Positions 25,692 to 34,798 of a stretch of 64,000 bases of DNA are shown here, one piece after another. Source of the stretch: CAYYBE01 sp964470345 (GTDB taxonomy: Bacteria; Babelota; Babeliae; Babelales; Babelaceae); the NCBI GenBank assembly GCA_964470345.1, contig CAYYBE010000007.1, positions 17,586 through 81,585 on the forward strand, read 5' to 3'. The notes beneath the pieces are model-generated. The model saw nothing but the letters and a program-made list of their open reading frames with translations. It was not told the DNA's origin and ran no database searches. Positions within the stretch are counted from its first letter, which is position 1. Each line of letters starts with the position of its first letter. The translations under genes were made by a program, and so were the position numbers.

Positions 25692-27215
25692 GTGGTCTGT
25701 AAAAAAATAAACAAGGCACTATTGTTTTTACTGCTTGTGTTGGGAACGGTTTCCTGTCCATGCGCCGGTCAGGTTGAAGGATCTGAGCGTATTGAAGTTG
25801 TACTGTCATTGCCCGATGGAAGTATGAGTGGAGGCCCTTTTGTACGATTGAACTCTCTCGGTGAACTTTTTCTTGAACAATTAGTGATGGTTCAGCAACT
25901 TGCAGGAGCGGCTCAGGTAGCAACACCATCATTGTCGAATCTCTGTTCTATTATTCAGCAGGGGAAAAAAGAGGTTCCTCTTGTACTCTGTCATGCTGCG
26001 CTTGAGGAGGCTCAGGCATATGTACGACAATCTTCGTCAGGATATGCTCTCAAAAATTTAACGGCTACGTTAGCTCGATTGTATAAAGAGCTGATAGAGC
26101 GTTTTCCGGCGTTGCAACGTGCCAATGCAAAAAATGATCAGCTTGCAAGCTCCAAAGCTCCCATACCAACTAAGCCAACAAGTGCAGATATTCCCAATAC
26201 TCTTGTTTCTCGTGATGAAAAGGGTGATTTTTCGGCAGGAATTATTACAGCAAGCTTGGTGGGAGCAGCGTCACATAATCTCTTAAAAACTGGTGATCGT
26301 ATGTCCGGGACCTTGACCATGGACAAAGGGAGTGGTGTCTGTTTTAAAAGTCGCGCTGGAGCGGCTGGGGTAACGCTAGGGGCGAGTCCAAATCAAACGG
26401 TAAGCTATTCACTCGCTTTACCCTCTGAGCAAGGTGGAAAAGGGCAGACCTTGCTTTTGTCAAAAACAACTCCTGGGCAATTGGAGTGGGGTCGGGGTGC
26501 GGTAGACGGCCAGATAGCGACAGAACAGTCGAGTTTGGCAGATCCAAATACACTCGTTCTTCGTGACAGTAACGGTGATTTTGCGGCTCATACGATTACT
26601 GCTTATCTTAGGGGCGGTGTCCGTGGGGATGTTATGGGAAAAGCTTCAGAAAACATTTTACGAGCGGGCGATACGATGACCGGTCCGTTACAGTTTGCAG
26701 CACAAAATGCGCTCTCGTTTGCTGATAGCTCGGGGAAGACTGTTTCTGTTCAGGCTCCTGATCAGGTAGGGGCATCGTATACACTTAAGCTTCCGCAAGC
26801 GCAGGGATCGGTTGGACAGGTTCTTGCGCAAACAGATTCGGGGCAGCTCGGTTGGACCTTTCTGCCGGCAACGCCACAGGCGTGGCAAGCAGAGATAAGT
26901 TTGACGCCAACGTCGGAAGCGGTTCTTTCTGCCAACGACGCATCGAATCAACTCTATAATCTAACGCCAGTTTTGGTGCCGATTACCGATGCGAATGGGA
27001 CGTATACCTACGGCTTCTTAGCCAATAGTGCCGTGGCGGCATTTCCCCAATTGGTTGGGCGCGATGCTTCAGGTAATGGGGTCTCTTTTGATGCCAAGCA
27101 ACTGGTTCCCCTTCTGGTGAATGAGATTAAACAGCTGCAAACGAGCCACGAGGAGCTTTGGAAGGCGATTACGGTCTTGCAAGGTCAGATCAACATGCGC
27201 GGCAAGCAGTTATAG
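25692..27215 (+). CDS. Secreted tail-fibre-like protein with two repeats and C-terminal coiled coil
   Basis: A GTG start (AAGGA upstream) opens 507 residues. A signal peptide is at 8-26. A helical region (about 50-145) comes next. Two similar modules follow: one from NTLVSRDEKGDFSAG (about 172), one from NTLVLRDSNGDFAAH (about 282). Each contains a second motif (LLKTGDRMSGTL / ILRAGDTMTGPL) and ends with a proline-poor beta stretch closed by GQLEW/GQLGW. These motifs are typical of phage and giant-virus tail-fibre or collar-like trimeric proteins. The C-terminus (VNEIKQLQTSHEELWKAI) is a coiled coil. Trimeric surface adhesin is a plausible role. It may descend from a phage fibre. Confidence 0.75.
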   Translation: MVCKKINKALLFLLLVLGTVSCPCAGQVEGSERIEVVLSLPDGSMSGGPFVRLNSLGELFLEQLVMVQQLAGAAQVATPSLSNLCSIIQQGKKEVPLVLCHAALEEAQAYVRQSSSGYALKNLTATLARLYKELIERFPALQRANAKNDQLASSKAPIPTKPTSADIPNTLVSRDEKGDFSAGIITASLVGAASHNLLKTGDRMSGTLTMDKGSGVCFKSRAGAAGVTLGASPNQTVSYSLALPSEQGGKGQTLLLSKTTPGQLEWGRGAVDGQIATEQSSLADPNTLVLRDSNGDFAAHTITAYLRGGVRGDVMGKASENILRAGDTMTGPLQFAAQNALSFADSSGKTVSVQAPDQVGASYTLKLPQAQGSVGQVLAQTDSGQLGWTFLPATPQAWQAEISLTPTSEAVLSANDASNQLYNLTPVLVPITDANGTYTYGFLANSAVAAFPQLVGRDASGNGVSFDAKQLVPLLVNEIKQLQTSHEELWKAITVLQGQINMRGKQL

Positions 27216-27229
27216 CCTACTAATTCGCT

Positions 27230-27682
27230 TTATAACTGATCATACCCTTCAACAAGATATTCAGAGACCGGGGCTCCGATTTCTGGGTAGGGGATTACTG
27301 ACCTCAGAACGAGGGATTGGAGATTTTGTGAAATCGAGCGCTCTCTGGTTGATCCAAAAATGTAGGTGTTGATTAACCCTGGCAATTTAAATAAGCCATA
27401 CAGGTGAATCAAAGCAAGGATAATGCCAGGTCGCCCTTCAATCAAAGGTTTGTTGACACCAATTTCTGGTGAAACGTTGGCAAAAGGATTGTTGGTTGGA
27501 GCAATGAAGTTAGCAAGAAGCGCTAAGGCGAGTTTTTCTGCCTGGGCATAGCAAAAGGCGCCGGCTGCGTGCGTTGCGTAATAAACCAATTGGCTTGGCT
27601 TGCGCGTAGCAGCGGTAACTGTTTGGTTATGGAAAAAGCCTGTACAGAGTACTAATGTCATTGCGATCTTGCGGTAATTCAT
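27230..27682 (-). CDS. Secreted protein of unknown function
   Basis: This 150-residue protein has a signal peptide (KIAMTLVLCTGFFHNQTVTA), a hydrophobic amphipathic helix (AAGAFCYAQAEKLALALLANF) and a second hydrophobic segment (IILALIHLYGLFKLPGLI). No known motif was found. It lies 68 bases after the gene at 27751-28515 on the same strand, which has a similar plan, so they may form an operon. Both could be inserted in or attached to the membrane. It converges with the tail-fibre-like gene. Confidence 0.6.
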   Translation of the reverse strand: MNYRKIAMTLVLCTGFFHNQTVTAATRKPSQLVYYATHAAGAFCYAQAEKLALALLANFIAPTNNPFANVSPEIGVNKPLIEGRPGIILALIHLYGLFKLPGLINTYIFGSTRERSISQNLQSLVLRSVIPYPEIGAPVSEYLVEGYDQL

Positions 27683-27750
27683 GATGTTTCTCCACCGTAT
27701 GAGCCAGGTTGTTTAATTCAAAAACCTTGATTTAACAACGTTTTCTTCTT

Positions 27751-28515
27751 TTAAGCTACCATATCGGGTGGATTACGCAACTTTTTTCTTGCTTCAATCT
27801 CTTTACGCTGTGCAGAAAAATAGGGGGTATTGGTTAAGGGGGCGGCGGAGTTCTGGAGGGACAGGATCTTGAAGCCTGACATCATGAAATATAACCAGAG
27901 GTGATTTGTAGAAAAATAGGAGAAGGGGGTTTTAAAAACGAAGCTTGAGGCAAGGATGGGCATATGACTTGCCAGCCAGACAGATCCGGCAACTAATCCT
28001 GCGGCTCCTGCAAGTCGACGGGCAGTAGTCCATGACCATAATGATGTTTTTGGATCAGTCAGTGTTGTGGAAACTTTGGTTGACCAATAATGTGCGCCGT
28101 AGGAGACCGCCTGATTACCGAGTGCAAGTATGGTGAGCAGGAGGGCATAGTACGACAGCGGCTTTTCGGAGTCGCCATCGAAAAGGGATACCGCTTTTTG
28201 GACACAGAGAGATTTGCCAGCTAAGAGCGCTGCCTGGAGAGCGAATTCGGCACAAGCTCCGTGTTGTTGGCCAGTTGATTGAGGAAGTATCTGGTCGGTA
28301 ATTTTTTCTGAAGCGTACACAGGCGCTTGGAGCATGGCAAGTTTTGCGATCCCAAAGGCACTGGTCTTAACAACACTGAAGACCGAACTTGCGCATCGTG
28401 ATAACCACGAAGGGGCTGGAACAGGTTTTGCTCCCTCAGCTCCTTGTAGGAACGAAGTACATACACATAATCCGAGAAGTACTGATAAGCGCAGATGCTT
28501 TTTACTCTGAAACAT
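27751..28515 (-). CDS. Membrane-associated secreted protein of unknown function
   Basis: This 254-residue protein has a signal peptide (LRLSVLLGLCVCTSFLQGAEG). Several hydrophobic segments follow, notably SYYALLLTILALGNQAVSYG and RRLAGAAGLVAGSVWLASHM. The C-terminus is basic (SAQRKEIEARKKLRN). The region around 55-75 (FGIAKLAMLQAPVYASEKI) resembles the first amphipathic helix of the following gene. No recognised family. The likely setting is the inner membrane with parts in the periplasm. Confidence 0.6.
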   Translation of the reverse strand: MFQSKKHLRLSVLLGLCVCTSFLQGAEGAKPVPAPSWLSRCASSVFSVVKTSAFGIAKLAMLQAPVYASEKITDQILPQSTGQQHGACAEFALQAALLAGKSLCVQKAVSLFDGDSEKPLSYYALLLTILALGNQAVSYGAHYWSTKVSTTLTDPKTSLWSWTTARRLAGAAGLVAGSVWLASHMPILASSFVFKTPFSYFSTNHLWLYFMMSGFKILSLQNSAAPLTNTPYFSAQRKEIEARKKLRNPPDMVA

Positions 28516-28769
28516 ACGGTATTTTCCCTTAGTTGTTGCTGATCTTTATTGTTCCGTAGTACCGCTGGCTGAATCTGTAATTTTGTAAAATAGAACCTTT
28601 GAATATCTATCGAATAATTCAGCTAGCACTATTTAGTCTACCAGAAAGAAATCAGGGGTCAACAACCCCCTCAATAGGCTCTGCTAGACGCCAAAACCCG
28701 TGCTTTAGGATAGGAGTGAGGTGCAAGTGAAGAAAGAAACTCTTGATTTATCTCTGCTCAAGCTGCTTG

Positions 28770-28804
28770 TATACTATAAGAACGTACGAAACGTACGTTA
28801 TAGA
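28770..28804 (+). promoter_or_regulatory. Candidate -10 and palindromic operator before recO
   Basis: TATACT (28770-28775) is a candidate -10. It overlaps an inverted repeat (CTATAAGAACGTACG at about 28774-28788 against CGTACGTTATAG to 28803) with a small bulge and a short loop. The repeat contains two direct copies of AACGTACG. It sits just before the GGGGAG ribosome site of the next gene, so it could block transcription or translation. No well-placed -35 was found. Confidence 0.35.
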
Positions 28805-28821
28805 AAAGGGGAGCAGCTCGT

Positions 28822-29427
28822 ATGCCAGATCTACAGCACCAGGCGATTGTTTTACATTCTTTCTTGCCCTGTCGGCAAAAAGTTTCACTCTTTGATGCCT
28901 CAGCAGGCCGTCTGGATACAACCTTTCGCTCTGCTGCATCGTGTGCCCTTATGCAGGGTGCTTTGATTACGTATGAATCTCATCTCTGGAAAGGCAGGAC
29001 CATGATTGAGGGGCTTACGCTCTGCAAGCTCCCACAACCCTGGGTCTGTCAGGATCTGCTCTTTTTGCACCATGTGCTTGAAATGATTCACTATTTTTCT
29101 CCTGAGCAGAGTAACGCAAAACAGCTTTTTGAATTTTTATTATTCTTATATGAAGAACAACCAGAAGCACAGAGTGATCTGTTATTGGTGAAACGATTAT
29201 TTGTAGCAAAACTTTTTGCTTTATTGGGAATTTATCCTGAAGGAGTTGAGCGTTCTGAGTTACGTTCGCTCTTTTACATGTTGACAACAGGGGATAGAAC
29301 ACAAGCAGACCGTTTAACTGACGAACAACTGCATACAACGTTGAAAATTTGGTTATGGGAATGCGTACAGACGCATCCACAAGCAGAACAATTTAAAACT
29401 GTATCATTTTTGAATACTGTTGAGTAA
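28822..29427 (+). CDS. recO: Divergent RecO-like DNA repair protein
   Basis: This 201-residue protein has an N-terminal beta-rich part (QAIVLHSFLPCRQKVSLFDA, then SAGRLDTTFRSAA) that fits the OB fold of RecO. A helical part follows (LHHVLEMIHYFSPEQSNAKQLFEFLLFLYEE, then VKRLFVAKLFALLGIYPE) that resembles the RecO C-terminal domain. RecO loads RecA on SSB-coated DNA in the RecFOR pathway. The zinc-binding cysteines present in some RecO are absent and similarity is weak, so the call is moderate. GGGGAG precedes the ATG. It lies 9 bases before the large channel gene. Confidence 0.6.
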   Translation: MPDLQHQAIVLHSFLPCRQKVSLFDASAGRLDTTFRSAASCALMQGALITYESHLWKGRTMIEGLTLCKLPQPWVCQDLLFLHHVLEMIHYFSPEQSNAKQLFEFLLFLYEEQPEAQSDLLLVKRLFVAKLFALLGIYPEGVERSELRSLFYMLTTGDRTQADRLTDEQLHTTLKIWLWECVQTHPQAEQFKTVSFLNTVE

Positions 29428-29436
29428 AAGGGAATC

Positions 29437-32400
29437 ATGATGAAACAAAAAAATGCGCTTTTATTAGTAAGCTTACTGAGCACTAGCTGCTGGCTACAAG
29501 GGGGTTTGCCCCTGATGCTCTTGCAACAGCAACAACAGAAACCTGCTGCTGATGGAGTAAAACCGCCAATCAAGCCGTCAACGCGGTTAGGCAAACGACT
29601 GCAAGCTGTTGAAAAAGAGTATAGCAGTTATAAAACAGTACCAGCTGAACCTGTTGTATCGAAAACAGTCTTTGCTCATGAAATCGAGACGCTTAAGGCA
29701 GAGTCAGGAAAGGCTTCCGGAAAGCAACTTGAATTTCTTAATCAAAAATTGTCGTTGGCAAGCCAAATGTATCAGGTAGCCAGTGAGATTGAACAGGCAC
29801 GTAATCAGATTAATCAAACGTTTGACACACAGGTAAAAGTACTGCAAGAAGGTATATCCCAAGAAAGTTGTACCGGAGACCGAGTTCCGGTCAAAGCCTA
29901 CTATGTCTATGATGATGTGCGAGCACTTGCGAATAAAGTTACCGAAGTTCGTGGATTATTGAATGAAACAGAAAAAGCTCGGCTGGCGGCAATTGATGAC
30001 AGCAGTAAGCGTAAGAAAGCGCAACAGCTCCTTGAAGGCGAACGTAAAGATAAAGTTAAAGCCCGGGAAAATTTTATCGGGCAGGCTCAATCAGAAACAC
30101 AAACTCTTTCTGTTGCACAGCAGGGGGAATTACTTGACCAGGAAATTAAACTTGCTGAACTGAAACAACAGTTAGCCGAACTCAAATTTACTGAAGCTGA
30201 ACGCCGTTTGAATTTAACAGAAGATCAAATTGCTTGCTACAAAGTGCAACTGGGGTTGCTTGAAGAGGACCAAGTTCGATTGCAAATTTCAGCGCGCATC
30301 ACAGAAAGTTATGTGAAATCAGTCGAGAAAGAACTTGCCGCTAAGCGCCAGCTTTCCCTTGACCAAACGAGCCAATTGCATGAAAAGCTTGAGTTGATCC
30401 AAACGTTAAGTGATGAGGAACAACAAAAAATTCAAGATGCGCAACGTCGCTACCAATTAACGCCAAGTGACCTTGCCGCAGTGCGTTCACTTGATCGTGA
30501 TTCGAAAAAATTAGCGAACTGGGGTGAATTTACTGAGTTATTAGTCTTAGTTACTGAGCAAGCACTGCTTGATGTGCAAAAGGCTTCTCTTGCTGCCCAA
30601 ATTGATACTGTCAAAGCTAAGTTTGTCCAGGACGAGCTTGAGGCAAGCATGGTGCGTTCTTGGTTCAAAATGACGACGGAATTTGGTGGCTTTACCACCG
30701 ACGAAGAGGTTGAGCAGGAAATCAAAAGTTACCAAAGCAGTAAAGCTGAACAAGAGGCACACATTGCTGCAGTTACCAATACACGTGATGCGGCAATTGG
30801 GACTTTGCAAGCGCTGAACACGAGCCTTGATAAAATCGGTGCTCTGCGCAAACGCTTACAGACAGGTGGTACTGCGGCTTTAAAAGGACAGCGTATTTCA
30901 TATGAACGAGTGTCACGCCGACTCTATGAGGTTGAAGAAAAGATCAGAAGACGTATTAGTGCGGTTGCAGAATTGGTTCGAGAATATACAACGACGTTGG
31001 TACTTGTGCAGGATACGGTCAAACGTATTGATACGATGATTACTGAATTGAAGGCGCGGAGCTTTTGGCGCCGTTCGAGCCTCTCGATTCGCTGGACGAG
31101 AATGAATCGCTTTATTCCTGATATGGAGCGTTTTATCTTTGATGTGCAGCAGTCGACATTCCATTTCTTTTCAAAAGAGCGCCTCGGACAAGCGTTTACC
31201 TTTGTCCGTGATTTGGTAACTGAGCCGTTACGGTTGCTCTTAGTACTCATTTATCTGATTATTCTTGTTCTTTCGTTTATTCTTTTCCAATTATATTTGC
31301 CTGACGTGCGTGCTTTTTTTCATGCAATGCGTGCTGGGTATACGTGGGTTCGGTATATTGGGCTTTGGGGTGAATTTTTTTGCGATTTTATAAAAGAGCA
31401 TATCTTGGGCATTTACCTCTGGGTTGTTCTCTTTGGGCTTATTAATTTTCGTCTTATCTCAGACGTTCCCTTTGCTCAGCTTTTCTTTTTATTTTCGATT
31501 GCCTATTTGCTCTCTCTTGCAACACACTTTTTTGCAGCATTGCGTCTGTATAACCAACAGACATCATTCCAATTGATTAGTAGCGCCTCTGAACGCCGTT
31601 TCTTTTGGCTTGTCTCATCGGTGGCCTATGCCTTTATTGTCTTAGGATGTGTGAACGGTGCATTTTTACGGGGCGGTTATGGCGGTTCACAGGTGTCGCT
31701 CGTCTTACAAGCAAGCATGATTATCTTGTTGCAAATTACGCTGATTAGTTTGATTGGGAAAGAACAGATCTTGTGGCTTTTGCAGTATGATACGCCGTTG
31801 GCTCAATGGGCATATGATCGAGTCAACCGTTACTATTATGTTGTATGGGCAGCGTTTATTGCCTTTATTATTATCATTAATCCGTACGTGGGGTATGGTC
31901 GCCAGGTCTTGTATATTGTAAAACGGCTTGTAGTGACCGGTGCACTTATTCCGCTGTTTATCTATGTGCATAATCGGGTAAAGCGAGTCTCAATTGATCT
32001 CTTTTTCTACCACACAGAAAGTGATGAGGTAAAAGAACGATTTTCTGCAGGGCGGCTCTGGTATGGTGCGTTTGTTATCTCGTCACTGGTACTGTTTCTT
32101 GTTGCCGGTATTTACCTGGGATCACGTATTTGGGGTTCAGGCGTTGGCATACGAGAGATGCTTTCATGGCTTAATTATGCGTTCTACACACCATGTGATG
32201 AAGCGGGAAATGAACTGCACGTTACGATTTGGTCGATGCTCCAAATTGGTCTGTATGTACTTGGTGGGTTTGTTATCGCCTATATCTTAAATCAGTTCTT
32301 TATTCGCCGTGTCTTAGATCCCTTTTTGGTAAGTCCGGGAATTCAAAGTACGGTTGCCACGTTATTTAAGTATGTTGTCATTGTTATTGCTGCGTTTATG

Positions 32401-33069
32401 GGACTTACTAACGCAGGGCTTGAGGGATTAACGACGAAGCTGGCAATCTTGTTGGCCGGCTTAAGCTTTGCAGCGCAAGATACGGTCCGTGATTTCTTCT
32501 CGTACTTTATCCTGCTTGTGCAGCGACCAGTCAAAATTGGTGATCTTATTGAAGTTTTAGATGGTAAAGAGGGACGACTTGCAGGAGTGGTGCGTCATAT
32601 TACGCCACGTTCGATTATGATTCGTCGTCGCAATAGCACAACGGTTATCATCCCGAACTCACGGGTTGTCATGAACCCCGTTATGAACTGGAGTTATTCG
32701 CGCAGTTTTATTGCCTTTGATGATATTGAAATTACCCTTGCCTACTCAGGTGATCCACTGCTTGCTCAAAAAGTGATGCTCGAATTACTTGATAAAAACC
32801 CGAATATTCTCAAGAGCCCAAAACCGATTGTTCGTTTGAATGCTTTTGTCGACAGCGGGTATCAGTTTATGGTACGTGGATATCTTTCTTCAGATAAAGT
32901 GTCTGATCAGTGGGATATTGCTTCTGATGTACGCATGGAACTGATTCGGGTCTTTAGAGAGAATAATCTTGAAATGGCATTTCCAGTTCATGGGATCAAG
33001 ATTATGTCAGACGAAGATACTACTCAGCAACAGCCTGAAACTTCCAAGATACTGGGGGATAAGAAGTAG
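29437..33069 (+). CDS. Very large MscS-family mechanosensitive channel with periplasmic coiled-coil domain
   Basis: This 1210-residue protein has a signal peptide (about 1-22) and a periplasmic region rich in coiled coil (about 40-590). A block of about 10 membrane helices follows (about 598-1010). The MscS pore-beta domain comes next: LLAGLSFAAQDTVRDFFSYF near 1015, then VKIGDLIEV, NSTTVIIPNSRVVMNPVMNWS, and a C-terminal alpha/beta cage domain. This plan is that of the long MscK/MscM class, which opens on membrane tension to release solutes during osmotic shock. AAAAGGGAATC precedes the ATG. Confidence 0.9.
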   Translation: MMKQKNALLLVSLLSTSCWLQGGLPLMLLQQQQQKPAADGVKPPIKPSTRLGKRLQAVEKEYSSYKTVPAEPVVSKTVFAHEIETLKAESGKASGKQLEFLNQKLSLASQMYQVASEIEQARNQINQTFDTQVKVLQEGISQESCTGDRVPVKAYYVYDDVRALANKVTEVRGLLNETEKARLAAIDDSSKRKKAQQLLEGERKDKVKARENFIGQAQSETQTLSVAQQGELLDQEIKLAELKQQLAELKFTEAERRLNLTEDQIACYKVQLGLLEEDQVRLQISARITESYVKSVEKELAAKRQLSLDQTSQLHEKLELIQTLSDEEQQKIQDAQRRYQLTPSDLAAVRSLDRDSKKLANWGEFTELLVLVTEQALLDVQKASLAAQIDTVKAKFVQDELEASMVRSWFKMTTEFGGFTTDEEVEQEIKSYQSSKAEQEAHIAAVTNTRDAAIGTLQALNTSLDKIGALRKRLQTGGTAALKGQRISYERVSRRLYEVEEKIRRRISAVAELVREYTTTLVLVQDTVKRIDTMITELKARSFWRRSSLSIRWTRMNRFIPDMERFIFDVQQSTFHFFSKERLGQAFTFVRDLVTEPLRLLLVLIYLIILVLSFILFQLYLPDVRAFFHAMRAGYTWVRYIGLWGEFFCDFIKEHILGIYLWVVLFGLINFRLISDVPFAQLFFLFSIAYLLSLATHFFAALRLYNQQTSFQLISSASERRFFWLVSSVAYAFIVLGCVNGAFLRGGYGGSQVSLVLQASMIILLQITLISLIGKEQILWLLQYDTPLAQWAYDRVNRYYYVVWAAFIAFIIIINPYVGYGRQVLYIVKRLVVTGALIPLFIYVHNRVKRVSIDLFFYHTESDEVKERFSAGRLWYGAFVISSLVLFLVAGIYLGSRIWGSGVGIREMLSWLNYAFYTPCDEAGNELHVTIWSMLQIGLYVLGGFVIAYILNQFFIRRVLDPFLVSPGIQSTVATLFKYVVIVIAAFMGLTNAGLEGLTTKLAILLAGLSFAAQDTVRDFFSYFILLVQRPVKIGDLIEVLDGKEGRLAGVVRHITPRSIMIRRRNSTTVIIPNSRVVMNPVMNWSYSRSFIAFDDIEITLAYSGDPLLAQKVMLELLDKNPNILKSPKPIVRLNAFVDSGYQFMVRGYLSSDKVSDQWDIASDVRMELIRVFRENNLEMAFPVHGIKIMSDEDTTQQQPETSKILGDKK

Positions 33070-33126
33070 AGATATCACATTTCAAAATAGCACCAAAGTT
33101 TCTATGAATTTTATAAAAATAGCGGG

Positions 33127-33194
33127 TTGAGGGGCGCAGCCCCCACTCGTTCGCCGGAGCGTCCCGCGTAGGCCATTGATTGTTATTCGAATAA
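33127..33194 (+). repeat. Dispersed palindromic repeat, copy 1
   Basis: After the channel gene comes a short hairpin (GGGGC-GCA-GCCCC, 33131-33143). It is followed by CTCGTTCGCCGGAGCG and then GCGTAGGCCATTGATTGTT (33166-33184). The same two blocks in the same order, with variation, occur at 39588-39704. The 217-base gap 33070-33286 holds this repeat and the terminator below and no gene. Confidence 0.65.
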
Positions 33195-33243
33195 AGTTTT
33201 TAGTGCTAACGTAGGAAGTGATATCTATATGCACGTAATTTGA

Positions 33244-33273
33244 ACAAAAAAAGAGGGGGCCACAAGGCCCCCC
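33244..33273 (-). terminator. Terminator of the small membrane protein gene
   Basis: GGGGGCC (33255-33261) pairs with GGCCCCC (33266-33272) around ACAA. On the reverse strand it is followed by CTCTTTTTTT, a proper T-run. It ends the gene at 33287-33502. Confidence 0.85.
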
Positions 33274-33286
33274 AATTTGTGCGCTC

Positions 33287-33502
33287 TTATTTGCGCATGC
33301 TGCGAATCCATTCAGCAACATGATGAGGAACTTGTGCCATCATAGCTCCATAAAAGATCATGTAGGCAGCAAAGATGACGATAAGTGCTGAAAGCCATTG
33401 CTCAAAAATGCCGAGTGTGTGTAGTAAAATAACCCCACCGATTGTCATAAACAAAATGCCGCGAAATGTTTTTTTGTCCATGAATGATGTATCGTTTTCC
33501 AT
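33287..33502 (-). CDS. Small membrane protein of unknown function (71 residues)
   Basis: The start at 33502 has AGGAGAG upstream and is preferred over an upstream in-frame start at 33580. The protein has two membrane helices in one hydrophobic block (FRGILFMTIGGVILLHTLGIF and LSALIVIFAAYMIFYGAMMA) and a basic C-terminal end. Two-helix proteins of this size resemble LiaI/LiaF-like or small stress membrane proteins, but no family can be named. It has its own terminator and stands alone. Confidence 0.65.
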   Translation of the reverse strand: MENDTSFMDKKTFRGILFMTIGGVILLHTLGIFEQWLSALIVIFAAYMIFYGAMMAQVPHHVAEWIRSMRK

Positions 33503-33591
33503 AGGAACTCTCCTGAAAAAATGGTTAAAGAAGTAGTATCTTCTCTTTTTACTATAACGATTTTGGGGTGGTCGGGGCAAGAAATCAGCTG

Positions 33592-34788
33592 TTACGCTTG
33601 TGGGGTGCTGAGCTGACCCAGTGCGCGGGCGATGGGGAGCAGTAACGCTTTGAGTTCATCTTTACTCTTAACCGCAATCTCGATTCCCAACGCAGGTACA
33701 TGCATGCCTACCAGTGGATGGAAAGGAAGCGCACGTGGTGTAACTATCGTTGCGGCTACGGCAGACCCTTGGTTTTTGAGAGCGTGTACAAAGGCTTGGG
33801 CTTGCGCATAACTTACGCCGCTGATAGCCTCATGCGCTTGCGTGTATGGTTCAAATGAAAGCGATGCGCCTGCTCCGGGTTGTACAAGTGCTGATCGGTT
33901 ACTACTCATGACATAGGTTGCAATAACGGGAAGCGGTTTGGTATGAGAGGCGATTCCGATATGCACAAACAGATCTGCTGGTAAGCGATTGGCAAATGTT
34001 GCATTTTGCAGCGGCTCAACCGTTTCACCAGGAATTCGTGTCAGTACGCAGTTGATCTCTGGATAGAGATCTTCAAGCATATGTTTAAGTTCTTGCGCGA
34101 GTTGTAAGCTTACGCCCCGTTCAAACGTATCGTCGATCGTACGGCCTGTGTATTGTGCATCGCCTGTTGGGTCGAGCAACAGCTTAAACTTTTGTGTTGG
34201 CTGTGGACGTTGGTAAGCGTTGTCAGCACCATGGTCGCCACGGTTATCCATAAACCCTCCAAGTGGCCATGGTTGTGTGAAATCAAGATGATAGTCGGTA
34301 AGAGGCTGATGATGAACAAGCAAGATAAGCTTAGCAAGTGATGGAATTGACTCGTGGAGCGTACGTAACAGCCCTTCGATAATCATGAGCTTTTCTTTAA
34401 CCGTTGCTTCAGTTGGCAGTGGATTGTGGGTGAGCGAAAGATAGAGCGTTGTCTCTTTAGAGTCAGTGGCTGCAGCTTCGATGCCAATCTTTTGCTCAGT
34501 AAGTGCTTCTTCATACAGGAGAGAAAAGTACGCTCCTGCTAAGCGAGTACTGTTTTTGGCAATACCGTCATGTTCCCAGATCGTCTCAATCTGTTCGGTA
34601 TGCCAGTTGTCGTTTTTATAGAAAGAGACAGGAACCGCCTTTTTGTTTACAGCATCTGCGGTTTCACCAGACATCGGTCTAAACCAGGCCGGTATGTGGA
34701 TAATGATCCACTCATTACGCCAGGCAAAGAGTATAATTCCGGCAATAAACGTGAGAGCTGAGAGAGACAAGAGTGTTTTTATCTGCAT
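33592..34788 (-). CDS. GerM-like domain fused to a degenerate N-acetylmuramoyl-L-alanine amidase
   Basis: This 398-residue protein has an N-terminal membrane anchor (7-25). A GerMN-like domain follows (about 50-165; VPVSFYKNDNW, then TRLAGAYFSLLYEEALTE and TTLYLSL). A C-terminal half is laid out like the Amidase_3 fold (from KLLLDPTGDAQ, about 200). In active enzymes the Zn ligands are His in DPGHGG, Glu and His in SIHAN. Here the first reads DPTGDA and the last VHIGIA, so both His are missing; only the Glu (TFERGVSL) remains. It is therefore likely an inactive, peptidoglycan-binding or regulatory protein. It lies next to recD2 without an obvious link. Confidence 0.7.
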   Translation of the reverse strand: MQIKTLLSLSALTFIAGIILFAWRNEWIIIHIPAWFRPMSGETADAVNKKAVPVSFYKNDNWHTEQIETIWEHDGIAKNSTRLAGAYFSLLYEEALTEQKIGIEAAATDSKETTLYLSLTHNPLPTEATVKEKLMIIEGLLRTLHESIPSLAKLILLVHHQPLTDYHLDFTQPWPLGGFMDNRGDHGADNAYQRPQPTQKFKLLLDPTGDAQYTGRTIDDTFERGVSLQLAQELKHMLEDLYPEINCVLTRIPGETVEPLQNATFANRLPADLFVHIGIASHTKPLPVIATYVMSSNRSALVQPGAGASLSFEPYTQAHEAISGVSYAQAQAFVHALKNQGSAVAATIVTPRALPFHPLVGMHVPALGIEIAVKSKDELKALLLPIARALGQLSTPQA

Positions 34789-34798
34789 AGGTTTTCCG

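Noticed and set aside
28721..28966. Reading frame with GTG start before recO
   Set aside because: It crosses the candidate promoter and operator and overlaps recO in another frame; no ribosome site.
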